The translations under genes and the position numbers were made by a program. Positions 12,001-21,486 of a stretch of 64,000 nt of DNA are shown here, in pieces (position 1 is the first letter of the stretch; every line of letters starts with the position of its first letter). The DNA lies in contig JANPWX010000619.1 in assembly GCA_024734555.1 (NCBI GenBank), positions 2,974,666 through 3,038,665 of the forward strand, in the 5' to 3' direction. Under the pieces are notes generated by a model. The model did not search any database. It saw only the letters and a program-made list of their open reading frames with translations, and was not told the DNA's origin. The DNA comes from Trochalopteron elliotii. Taxonomy: Eukaryota > Chordata > Aves > Passeriformes > Leiothrichidae.

Positions 12001-15000
12001 GGAACTCAGCTTAATTCCAAGTTAATCTTTTAGAGAATTTAGTGTGTTTTGATGCTAAAGAGTAACTGATCTGTATAGATACTGTGTAATTTAATATAGG
12101 AGGTAGCTTTATAAAAAGCTTTCCATGAAAACATTAGCTTTTGTGATCTGTAATGAAAGGTGGCATAGAGGTCACTATTTTACAGTTACTCATTGTGAAT
12201 AAATCTTTTCTATCCAGAAGAAAAATTATGGGCTTGTGTCAAAATGCAAAGAGTTATTCTGGAGAGCCAGCTGCATGCTCTTAATTACTCTTGGTACCAG
12301 TAGTTGATAAATATGTAATTATATTTTCACTTGTGTTAAGTGAGTGTGCTGTCTTTAAGGAGCTGGGATCTCATGCTAAGAAAGTGGATAGAAGGACATG
12401 TCATATGCTTTGTGGCTTCTGAAAAAGCTATTCTTATGTTCCTTCCACTGATGCCTTAAATTGTCAATATTTAGATTATTGAATTTAGTAATGTAAAAAT
12501 CTGTAATCTTGCTTTTATAGAGTGAGAAGCTTCTCTTGTATGATACTGTACAAAGTGAACTAGAAGAGAAGATTAGAAGACTTGAAGAAGACAGACATAG
12601 CATTGACATTACCTCAGGTAAATGGAAATTCAGTTTGGGGGGTTTTAAATTTGTTTTTAATCTTCTGCTGGCTACTAATTAGTTGACTGTACACATAGTA
12701 TTTCTGGTGAGTTTTAGGTTATCTGCTAGAATGCTGTTCAGCTGTAGACTTTGGGCAGGGGGTTGAATTTAAACTTTAACTTTGGTTTAATAGTTGTCAG
12801 CATCGCTTGTCTTTTGAGAGTATTAATCTATGTCTACATAATCTTGTAACACCTTTATTCTGTTTAGAAACGGCATCTCACCAGAAAATGTTATTTTTCA
12901 TTTGTGGACAATGTTTTCTGCTCTAAAACGAGCTAAATATGAAAATGTTTCTGATTCATAGCATGTTCTTATTGTATCTTTTCAGAATTATGGAATGATG
13001 AGCTCCAGTCCAGGAAGAAAAGGAAGGATCCATTTAGCCCAGATAAGAAGAAACCTGTTGTTGTATCAGATATCCTTTTACTGAAATCATTGTTCTTTCT
13101 GGTAATGTTTGCAGTTTTATAGCTAATTTTATTACATGTGTCATTAATACCAAGTTGAAGTGATAATGCATCATCAAAACTGATTCTTGCTTGGCAGACA
13201 TTATTCTAATTCAGATTAGAGAAGCCATGTTGACATATCCATCCCATCATGAACATTAAAATTAAGATTCTCTTACCTAGCTACTAGTTTTATGTAGAAA
13301 ATGTTTCTAAAAGTTGATTTTTATAACTCTCAAAGGAAAATAGAATTACAAGGCAAAAGCAGAATCAAGTTAGGCCACTTGAACTTCACCAACTGACCAT
13401 ATAAATAGCACTGGATTCTATGAATTATGAGTTGCCTTGCTATTTTAGAGTATATTCCAAACCAAAAATACTAATACAGTATTAGGTATAAAATCTCAGC
13501 AATTTCAGGCAGTTTATAAAGCTAAAAATCCTTTCAGTGGTGAAATAAGTGAATTTGTTCTTTTTGGTTGTAGTTTAGAAGTAGTTGTGAATTTGTCTGA
13601 TCTGTGCAAAGCAAATACCTAGAAATTTTATCCAGCTTTTGATTTGTAATTTTTTACTATTTAGAGAAAAACAAATTGAACATTGTTTAAAATTTTTAAA
13701 ATTTCAAATGGAATTTTAATTTTAAGATTGCTCTCCATGTTAGGAGATTTTTTTTTTAAAACCATAGCACCTTTTGCTAAACTTAATTTTCAGAGATGAA
13801 ATGGGGAGAAACAAAGTAGAAAGTGAACACTATTGTGATGGAATAGCTGTACTATATGGAATTTTGATTTGAAGTTCATGTATTGTTCTAATACACATTT
13901 TTTACTTTGCAGTTGATAGCTTAAGGAAGGGGGCTTTCTACCTCCTGGATTTTGAATATTTGATATTCAGATATGTGGTGCTGACCATACTTTTCTCTTG
14001 AAGATATATGTTGTGGAATACTGTAAAAATAATTATTTTATTTAAGCTGATACTAGTGTAGGTGCTGTTTTGCAGTGGTACGTTGCAGTTGCAATGAATT
14101 TTAATTGTAATTTGAATTATTGCAAATAGAATATTTTTTGCACTGTTAGGAATGGAATGGTTGTATCTCAGCTGTGTATCTTACATTGAACTCCAGTAGC
14201 CTGAATATCTACATATTATTATTACCACTTTTAGTAATTCTTGAAGTGTACTTCTAGGCTGCATTATTCAAAGATGGATGTGTTTGCACTGAGCTTTTAC
14301 TTTGTATTGGTACACTTTTTGTGAAAGATCTGCAGAACAGAGCTATTGGTATCTTTCTGCAAACATTAGAGTATTTTTATAATTTCTGTTTAAAAGAGTT
14401 TTCCCTAACATTTCCACGCCCTTATATAGTTTATATGTTACAAGACCTTGATATACTTGAAGACTGGACAACAATAAGGAAGGTAAGATGAAAGGATGAA
14501 GGCCAGTGACTGTGGATTTAGCTGGGTTCATGTCTAGTTCTTTTGCTACTTAAAAATATGTAACTGTATTTCTTATATGATCAAAACCCTAAATAGATTT
14601 TTATTTCTTCAGTAGTCAGTTAATCCTTTCATTCAATCTGTGTTATTGCTATTTCTTCTGATTCTACCCAAATCATACAGTGGAATCCATTAAAGGGGTG
14701 CAAGAGGATCTCTAAAATGGGGAGTCTGTATTTTTTCATGAAAGAGTGAGCCTAAAGCCTGTGCTAAGTGGATCTGCTTTCTCATAGTTTAGGCTGATTT
14801 GGTATAAACTGTGATGGATAGGATAGTCTGATAGAATTTTATTGTATGTGACGATTTTTTAAAATCTCACATGGCATGTTTTCATATAGTGAGGTTTTTA
14901 TTTTAAGATTTCTGTCCTTTGACCTCTCCTTTTTTTATGTAAAAATGAGGAGCTGTGTTTTTCTCAGATTACAAGAGAACCATGGTTTATAAGAAGAAAA

Positions 15001-18000
15001 ATTTGTTTAGTAAATTGATGTATTTGAAAAAATATATCCAACTTTTAATTGCATAATGCCTTTTTTAGATCTTGCTGTAATGAAATGCTATCCATGCCTT
15101 GCACCTGCAGTCAGAAACCTCCCCTAGTATCCTAGTTCTTCCCAGCTTATGGAATAGCAAACCATTTAGGTGAATTCAAAAACTTGGTGGGGAGTTGGCT
15201 CTGAGTCAGTTTCTATCCTGTTTTCTTCTCTGTACCAATTTCCTAAACAAGAAGTAATATGTGACCTTTATGTGAGAACTTGTCTGACTTTTCTCTTTCT
15301 ATCACATCAGAGGAAGAGACACAAAATATCTTTCCCTCAAGTTCTTCTCTGTGGTTTTACATAATTTTAAACAATAGCAAAAATCCCAGGATCTACTAGG
15401 GTTTTGCCTTTTCTGGAAATAATTTTAAAAATCCCCAAAAAGCAAACAAATGAACCCCCAAAAACTCTTAAGTGCTTTTTTTTTTTCAAGTTTATGTGTG
15501 GTCTGGAGTTTGCATGAAATAACATTTGTGAGCTTATAACATATAAATTAAAAGATTAGATTGTTCATATAGCATTTTGTTTTTCAGAATGAGGTAATGC
15601 AATTTTGTGTTTTCTTGACAGAATTATAAAGGAGCAATTTTGAGGATTTAATTTAGAAAAACTTGAGTTGTTGAAATCAAAACTTAATAAAGAAGGTGAT
15701 TTTTTTCACCCTCAAAATGCTTTTTTATTTAGCTATTTTATTTAGGGTCACCATTGAAGACATTATTATTTTAGAATTCTCATTGTATTTTATGCATGTA
15801 AATGCAAGTATATACTTGCATATAAAAGCAAATACCACTGCATATTGGTCCACAACTGAAGCTGGCAGTTAAGACAAAATGACTCTGCCTGCTGACTAAC
15901 TTGAATTTTCTTTTGTGTTTCAAGGCAATGGCTACGCTGGGGCCACACAGAGTAAAGCCAGAACGTAAGTAAACATGGTCTAGTTTCACAAGACAGAACT
16001 TGCTGTGTCCAATGATGCAAACTGCATCCAGGCATATTGGAGTTATTATAGTACTGGTTTAGTGATGGGGGATGGGATGAAGTAGCTGGAAGATGTGGAA
16101 AGCTTTTGTCTTTCCCCTCTCTCAGGTTGTGATACCTGTAGCTTGATTGCTGTTGTTTCTGTTGGCACAAAATTCTAGAAAATTATCAACAAAAGTTCAG
16201 GCTTCTAACTGTGATTTACTTCATACTTATATTCAAGTAAGCATTAGCAAGCTATGTCAGTGTTTGCCCAAGATTAAGCACAAAACTGAAAGCATCTCGA
16301 CCTTACAGGTGCATTTCAAAGGATGCTCACATTGACTGCAAGCTACAGCCCTGAAAAAGCAGAGCTGTGGGAAAGGAGTGGTATTCCTATTTGGCATTGA
16401 AGTGAGAAGCATGTTCTTGCTAAGTAAAATGACATATTTGGAGGTGATGAGGAAAAGGGACAGTAGGCACATAGGGGATAGCTTCTATCTGAAAATGAAA
16501 ATATAGCTTTTAATTATCTGACTGGAAATAAAAGGGTATATTGCTTCCCATTTTTATGCAATTATTAAGAGACACTACTTTTGGAAAAAACGTGTATTCT
16601 GTGTGAATAACTTGATGAAAGTGTATTTAACTACCTAATTGATTTCTGTGAAGTCAATATTAAATCCCTTTTATTACTTAATTTAGCACCTGTCAAATTA
16701 GAAAAGCATCTACACAGTGCTAGGTCTGAAGAAGGAAGACTCTATTATGATGGCGAGTGGTATGGACGAGGGCAGACGATATGCATTGACAAGAAAGATG
16801 AATGTCCTACAAGGTAAACATTATTTAGTTTATGCAGCTCTGTACATTCATGTTAAGCAATAACTAGGATGATGGCATTGAAGAGTAAGGCCTATGTGGA
16901 AATACTGCCACCTCAGTGACATTTACTAGTTCACCTTGGAAGACAGACATTACCAAAGATGAGTGCTGACTTGTGAAAAAAGCTAGTAAAGGTTGGAATT
17001 GGCTGAATGGTTGTCAGGTTAGGATCTCTCAAACAATTTAAGTTGTTACTACTTTCTGATAGCCTTTGAGTAATTTTTTTTCTAGTATCTTGGGTATTTG
17101 TTGCTTTGAGAATTTGATCTGTTGGCCCACCCAAAAATGCTTAATTATGGAAAAACGCTTTATGCTGTTGAAGATAACTTTAGTGCTCTGAAAGAAGAGA
17201 GGAACTTCTTTATGGTGTTTTCTTCTGTTAAGAAAGGTTCTACCATGGAACCATCTAAATATTAGAGTTCAAATTTGGTTGAAATTCTGGATCAATTTAG
17301 CAGAACACAGCGGTTGTACTGGACCAAGTAAAGATCTTAGTATTCAGTGTCTGACAAAAGCCAAAAGCTGATGCTTAACAGGGCAATCCTGCAGTGGAGC
17401 TTTCCTGGGCTTTCAAGACCCCTGCAACTTCTACAACTGAAGGGAGTTGTCAGCCTCAGTATGAAACAGATCTTTGTTCTATTAACCGTTCTAATCTTTG
17501 GTTTTGTGCTTTCTGTTTTCCCCATCAATCTACCTGAAATGGTATTTTTTTCTGTGGGGTATGGGGAAGGAGTTTTGTTCACTATTGGTGTTAAAGGTTA
17601 CCACAAGGAGCATAAAAGCAGGGCTCATTTAACAGTGAATCAGTAAATCAGTTTTCAGTTTATTTCTTATGGCCTTGGTATAATGAGTAAGAGTTGAATA
17701 CATTTTGTGCTTTAAATTATGGCTTCAGGTTGTTCAACTTCTTTTCAAGTACTTCATATTCAATGTAATTTCAAGGCTTTTCTAGGTTTTTTTACAATGG
17801 TCAGTTTACTGTTGTGTTTTCTCTATGTGACTGTTGTTCTTTTAAACAATTAAAGTATTTGTACCTGTTAGGGATTTCTTTAAGAGAATAAAAGAGATGG
17901 CTGAAACATTAGCTACCTTCACTAAAGACACATGCAGCTACCAAGGAATTCTGTTTAAACTATCCTTAGAGTATTGCTAGTATCTTTTGGGCCTAGCATT

Positions 18001-18254
18001 TACAACTAATGCTTATTTTCATTGACTGTGTGGAAATACAGCTGCAGTTTTGAGGTTATTTTTAGCTTATAAGCTTTCTAAATTCTTGTTGTTTTTCTTC
18101 CCCTGACCCTTCTTCCCTCATTTTCTGTAGTGCCATAATTACAACAATTAACCATGATGAAGTTTGGTTTAAAAGACCGGATGGAAGCAAGTCTAAGCTG
18201 TATATTTCTCAGCTACAGAAAGGAAAATATTCAATAAAGCATAACCACAACTGA
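2995..18254 (+). CDS. BRMS1L: BRMS1-like transcriptional repressor (exons 2-10, 5' end missing)
   Basis: BRMS1L is a nuclear subunit of SIN3/HDAC co-repressor complexes, a paralogue of BRMS1 and SUDS3 with an Sds3-like domain. Joined exons are 2995-3085, 6412-6539, 9215-9294, 12521-12617, 12986-13069, 14418-14482, 15925-15964, 16687-16813 and 18131-18254. Phases fit at every junction and give 277 codons plus TGA without a stop. Recognisable landmarks are [17 protein letters not shown], the coiled-coil-like [16 protein letters not shown], the helical [20 protein letters not shown], the basic [14 protein letters not shown] (a likely nuclear localisation signal), and the C-terminal block [17 protein letters not shown] to the stop. 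The human protein is 323 residues with about 48 in exon 1, so the bird protein should be near 325. The C-terminus here is KHNHN, slightly longer than the human KHS as I recall it. Seven of the eight introns are GT-AG; intron 6 is AT-AC. Confidence 0.97.
3701..4150 (-). repeat. CR1 LINE 3' portion, minus strand
   Basis: The plus strand starts with GTGGAATTATTAAGGTTGGA, the antisense of the CR1 3' end, and continues with the usual avian text (GGCAGCCTGTTCCAGTGCTT). At the far end the minus strand encodes [16 protein letters not shown] and [14 protein letters not shown], the C-terminal part of CR1 ORF2. About 450 bp is kept and the 5' side is truncated, as is normal for CR1. Stops and indels make it inactive. 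Confidence 0.92.
5230..5248. repeat. 19-bp GC-rich palindrome
   Basis: CGGGTGCAC-T-GTGCACCCG: perfect 9-bp arms around one central T. It sits in BRMS1L intron 2 in a locally GC-richer stretch. Function unknown. Confidence 0.8.
6412..6539 (+). CDS. BRMS1L: BRMS1L exon 3
   Basis: The acceptor is TATTTTAAG and the donor is GTAGGC at 6540. The exon completes a Gln codon (CA|A), then encodes [16 protein letters not shown] and continues through [18 protein letters not shown] to RTKVA, ending with G of a Gly codon. The charged heptad-like spacing suits the coiled coil of the Sds3-like domain. Confidence 0.96.
6540..9214 (+). other. BRMS1L intron 3
   Basis: GT-AG intron of 2.7 kb, AT-rich, without a recognised repeat or coding sequence. 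Confidence 0.8.
9215..9294 (+). CDS. BRMS1L: BRMS1L exon 4
   Basis: The acceptor is CTGATTACAG. The exon encodes [16 protein letters not shown] and on to SRQHCE after completing a Gly codon (G|GT). The donor is GAG|GTTGTA, a GT donor that lacks the usual A at +3 and A-G at +4/+5. The phase to exon 5 (CE|SEK) fits only this junction. Confidence 0.93.
9464..10331 (-). repeat. CR1 LINE 3' portion, minus strand, about 870 bp
   Basis: The plus strand starts GAATCATAGAACATGTTGAG, the antisense CR1 3' terminus. At the far end the minus strand reads [20 protein letters not shown] then [11 protein letters not shown] and [11 protein letters not shown], matching the region after the CR1 reverse-transcriptase core (canonical LFNIFIND, LSKFADDTKL). 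The catalytic ADD reads ADN here, and stops interrupt the frame between the pieces. It is the longest CR1 copy in the window and is intronic, antisense to BRMS1L. Confidence 0.92.
10345..10386. repeat. TATC-type microsatellite
   Basis: Interrupted CTAT/ATCT repeats immediately before the first copy of the intron 4 duplication. Confidence 0.8.
10383..10513 (+). repeat. Direct duplication in intron 4, copy A
   Basis: 131 bp running from GATAAATATGTAATTATATT to AAAAGCTATTCTT. It aligns to copy B with one single-base gap and about four or five substitutions. Flanks on both sides are unrelated, so the boundaries are sharp. It lies right after the CR1 and microsatellite. Confidence 0.92.
11800..11824. 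repeat. Perfect 11-bp inverted repeat, 3-nt loop
   Basis: CAGTAAATCCA-GCT-TGGATTTACTG. It is followed directly by a TTTTACTC-type minisatellite. Confidence 0.85.
11826..11867. repeat. Short TTTTACTC-type minisatellite
   Basis: About four imperfect units of TACTCTTT/TTTTACTC, adjoining the palindrome at 11800-11824. Confidence 0.7.
12306..12435 (+). repeat. Direct duplication in intron 4, copy B
   Basis: 130 bp, about 96% identical to copy A, starting 1.92 kb downstream of it in the same orientation. It ends 85 bp before exon 5, so it is probably the resident copy and A the duplicate. That direction is inference. Confidence 0.92.
12521..12617 (+). CDS. BRMS1L: BRMS1L exon 5
   Basis: The acceptor is CTTTTATAG and the donor is GTAAAT at 12618. 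The exon encodes [20 protein letters not shown] through DRHSIDITS and ends with G of a Glu codon. It is a strongly helical, charged segment of the Sds3-like domain. Confidence 0.96.
12986..13069 (+). CDS. BRMS1L: BRMS1L exon 6
   Basis: The acceptor is TCTTTTCAG. The exon encodes [20 protein letters not shown] to KKPVVVS with a basic cluster, and ends with G of a Gly codon. No GT follows: the next bases are ATATCCTTTT, a U12-type AT-AC donor. The Gly codon is completed by GC at 14418, giving VVVSGPYIVYM as in the known protein. Confidence 0.95.
13070..14417 (+). other. U12-type AT-AC intron (BRMS1L intron 6)
   Basis: The 5' splice site is ATATCCTTTT at 13070, matching the U12 AT-AC donor consensus ATATCCTTT. 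The branch-site-like TTTTCCCTAAC is at 14399-14409, one base off TTTTCCTTAAC, with its A about 9-10 nt before the 3' end. The intron ends in CAC at 14417 and there is no polypyrimidine tract plus AG at the coding junction. No GT-AG pair nearby restores the known protein junction S-G-P-Y. Confidence 0.92.
14418..14482 (+). CDS. BRMS1L: BRMS1L exon 7
   Basis: Follows the AC acceptor. It completes Gly (G|GC), then encodes [16 protein letters not shown] to TTIRK, with an ordinary donor GTAAGA at 14483. Confidence 0.95.
14483..15924 (+). other. BRMS1L intron 7
   Basis: GT-AG intron of 1.4 kb, AT-rich, no recognised repeat or gene. Confidence 0.8.
15925..15964 (+). CDS. BRMS1L: BRMS1L exon 8 (40 bp microexon-like)
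   Basis: The acceptor is GTGTTTCAAG and the donor is GTAAGT at 15965. The exon encodes [13 protein letters not shown] plus C of a Pro codon. The human protein, as I recall it, has VKTEPP where this has VKPEPP. An alternative in-exon GT (AGAGTAAAG) would drop VKPE and break the phase. Confidence 0.93.
15965..16686 (+). other. BRMS1L intron 8
   Basis: GT-AG intron of 722 bp; nothing else recognised. Confidence 0.8.
16687..16813 (+). CDS. BRMS1L: BRMS1L exon 9
   Basis: The acceptor is TAATTTAG and the donor is GTAAAC at 16814. It completes Pro, then encodes [20 protein letters not shown] through [18 protein letters not shown], ending with AG of a Ser codon. Confidence 0.96.
16814..18130 (+). 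other. BRMS1L intron 9
   Basis: GT-AG intron of 1.3 kb. The open frame of 99 codons at 17347-17646 has no recognisable similarity and is taken as chance. Confidence 0.8.
18131..18254 (+). CDS. BRMS1L: BRMS1L exon 10, coding part
   Basis: The acceptor is TTTTCTGTAG. It completes Ser (AG|T), then encodes [20 protein letters not shown] through [17 protein letters not shown], followed by TGA at 18252. The end KHNHN differs from the human KHS, probably by a small shift of the stop. Confidence 0.96.
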
Positions 18255-19379
18255 CCATTGCTCAGCGGATATGAAACAAGTGGTATTGCCATGCGTGATG
18301 TGCCATGGGGTGAAAATTGTATTTAATAGTGTTTTGTATTCCTTATATATTTACAGCAGTATCTAATGTGTGTTGGTCGTGCTGTATGTAAGCTTCATAT
18401 GGACGGCCTTCAGAAACCTGAGGAGGGTAAATCCTGTTAACAGACATTTTGCCTCTAAATTGGGTCCAGTGCCTAAGATATGAAGTATGCTCTTCCAAGT
18501 ATAACGCTTCAAAACTTATCATATTTGTAAACTGAAAAAAAAAAATCTTTTTCCATTGGTGACCAGTTGGTGTGAAAAAAATAACCATAATTACCAGCAA
18601 CTCACTTTATTTTCAGTGACTGTGTCATGCCTCTCTTGTGGATGTAAATTTAGCCTGCTCAGCTGTTGCTTTTGAATAGATTGTAACATGCATAGGCATT
18701 CTTTCATCCAAAGTGTGCTGATTTATTATAATTATTGTCCTCAACAGCTCCGCTAGTACCGACTGTATTATATTTTGTAAGGTTTACTATATTGCTTGTA
18801 ATGAGACAAAGCCAATATTTTGAACTATGTTTTTGAAGAGCACTTTTCTAGTGTAGGACCCTATTCTATAGCAGACAAATCATTGGTGATGTTTGTTCTT
18901 GATTGCCAGCAAAATTTATCCATAAGGTCGACAGTGTTGCTCCAACCTGTGTTTATATGTAGCCCTCAAAGATTGACTGGGGGGATGGTTACATAAATGC
19001 TGTTGCATGGCCTGCATGTTTGGTCCACAGTTGTATGAAATATGATGAATTTTTGTTAGGAAAGGAAAATAGTTCCCCAGGAAGTCATATATCTGGGAGA
19101 ATTTATTTCTGGGAGAATAAGTTTTTCACCAAACACTATTTTCAAAATTTCTGTTCCCCATTTCATCTCATTGTACACCGGAAGTATTTCATGCAACTTA
19201 GGAAGCTGAATGTCTTTTAAAGTCTTGCTCTTTTAGCCACAGAGAAAAAGTCCTAAATGCTTGATGTTACTGTGATGTCCTTCGAGCATCTGGAATGATA
19301 GGTGGGATTGTTGAAGAATTGTTAACGCGTTGGTTATGTGCACTTTAATCTCCACTTATGATGATTTCTTCCTGGAGAA

Positions 19380-19385
19380 AATAAA
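19380..19385 (+). terminator. Poly(A) signal AATAAA, proximal
   Basis: AATAAA in the BRMS1L 3' UTR. A T-rich tract follows, but use of this site is not shown. Confidence 0.5.
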
Positions 19386-19657
19386 GCTTCCATTTGCTTT
19401 AAATAATCACAGCAAAAAAATATTTTTATTGTAACATATAAATTAATCATCTCTTCTAGTGCAGGGTGGTAAGTACTTTCCAAATGCCAAATCAGTTTCT
19501 GCTGAGCAATGCTTTTCTACAATTGTATGACATTATAAATCAAATGTACATAAAGTATCGATTGACATGTTGGCTTTTAACAATATGAACTGTATGTATA
19601 CAGTTGTTTGATAAACTTTTTGTAATTAAATATTTGCATTTTTTAACTTAGTATATA

Positions 19658-19663
19658 AATAAA
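19658..19663 (+). terminator. Poly(A) signal AATAAA, distal
   Basis: AATAAA followed within 15-45 bases by GT-rich sequence (CTGTGGTAGTGG, then TGTTGTTTCG), the usual downstream element. It is the most likely main 3' end of BRMS1L. Confidence 0.65.
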
Positions 19664-21373
19664 TGATCTGTGGTAGTGGACATCTATTATGTTGTTTCGC
19701 TCTTTGATTTTCTAGCCTTGTTGGAATTTTTGATCTACCAAATGGCAAAGGGAAATATTTTCAAATAGTTAGAAGGCTTAAAACTTTTTAAAAGCCTTTT
19801 GACTTGCACTTTTTTCTTTTGATTTTTGAGAGTTTGTCTGTATAGATTTTGTTTGTTTTTACAGACTTTTACAAAATATTTTATGGAAGCTTTATTCTGT
19901 GACATTTATAAATCAAACATAAGCACTGTTAACAATCTCATAACTTGAAATCATTTGTATACAGGCTATGCTGGGTATTCTAAACTGTTTTTATGATTCA
20001 CCACTTTCCTTTCACCTCTTCTGTATTTTGCATCTCTCTAGCTGCAATTGATTATTCCTACAGCTTTTTCTGATCTGATCTACGAAGCAAAACTTTGCTT
20101 CATACAGCCCTGCAGTTTGGACTGATGCTTCATGGGTGTGGTTTCTTAATTCAGAATAAACATAATACATATCAACATGAGAGGTAATAATCATAGCAGT
20201 ATGGAGATTAGTGATCAGACAAGTGCAACCTACCTGTTCCACTACTAGAAGTACAGGAAACTGAGCTGTGACTTTCCTTTTTGACATATCACCATTTCTG
20301 TCTATGTGATGGCAGAGCTGTAAGATTGGTCTTTGGTTATAACTGGTTATTTGTTTCATGCTTAGGTGAATCATATTTGGTACATGCTTTGTATCTTTTT
20401 AATATTTGAACAATTAATTTGCTTGATCCAACATAAAATGTAAGAGGGGTCTTCTACAGATTTTAGTCCTTTGAAGCAGAGACATTGTTAGCCTCTTGTC
20501 CATCTATTTTATCTTTCACACCACTACATTAAAACTTTTCAATTTTGGTAGCATCGTTTTAACCCACAAATAGGATTTAGATCTGTAAAGTGCTGCAAGG
20601 AATTCTGTAATATGTGAAAAGGTAAGTAAGTGAAGAACAAGAGGCAATGAGTGACAAAAATAACTTTCTGTACATGTGTAGAAAAGGCTTCTCTATCAAT
20701 AGTTATGTTTCAGAGGAGATGCAGTTTGGTTTTTGCCAAACACACAGAGGAAATTAATCTGCTCATCTTTCCCTCAATTAAGTATCTGATATATTTAGTT
20801 GGAATGCAGTTGATTTAACCAGACGATACTTACTGTGCAAGTATCATGTGGAGTTTAGCTTAGGTATTTCATAATAAGGAGGTCTTAAACTTTCCAAATG
20901 CATTCGAATTTTGGCACTTTGTCATAGTGTGTTTATTTTTAAACTATAAAAATGGGCTATTTATAGTCCATGAACATCTTACTCTGTATTTGTAAGCCAA
21001 GGCCTGTCTAAGTAACTCACCACCCCCATCAAGTGGTAAGAGATGATTAAGTACTGAAATTTTCACTCATTTTGAAAACGTATGCTGTCTTCCAACAATA
21101 GGTTCAATTTGTTCTGTGTGAGGTTTTGTTTGGTTTTGATTTTTTTTTTCTTTTAAGTACAAGGAAAAAATAGGCTTACACTTCTAGCAAAAGAGAGACA
21201 TGCTAATACAGTTTCCTGGAGAAACTCTTCAATTATTACTGTGTGAAAGAACAGCCTTTTTTTTCCCTCTCTTTTTTTAGAGGACAAGGGAGAGAGGTAA
21301 GGAGAAAGAAGCCATGTGTCCAATAGACTTTGCATTTAAATAACTAAAATCTTCAGTGCTTTAATCCTTATGA

Positions 21374-21486
21374 GGCTTTGAGCAACCTGGTCTAGTGGAA
21401 GATGCCCCTGCCCACGGCAGAGGGGATGGAACTTGGATGATCTTTAAGGTCCCTTTCAATCCAAACCTTTCTATCCATCTATGATA
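21374..21486 (+). repeat. CR1 LINE 3' tail, plus strand
   Basis: Starts GGCTTTGAGCAACCTGGTCT and runs through GATGATCTTTAAGGTCCC to the terminal CTATCCATCTATGATA, the CR1 3' end with its 8-bp-type terminal repeat. About 113 bp is kept; 5' truncated. Confidence 0.93.

Larger units (their letters stand above)
9295..12520 (+). other. BRMS1L intron 4
   Basis: GT-AG intron of 3.2 kb. It holds a minus-strand CR1 (9464-10331), a TATC-type microsatellite, both copies of a 131-bp direct duplication, and a palindrome plus minisatellite at 11800-11867. Confidence 0.85.
18255..19690 (+). other. BRMS1L: BRMS1L 3' UTR
   Basis: About 1.4 kb, AT-rich, running from the stop to the second poly(A) signal. It contains a Pumilio-type site TGTACATA at 19545-19552. 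The exact cleavage point is inferred. Confidence 0.7.
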
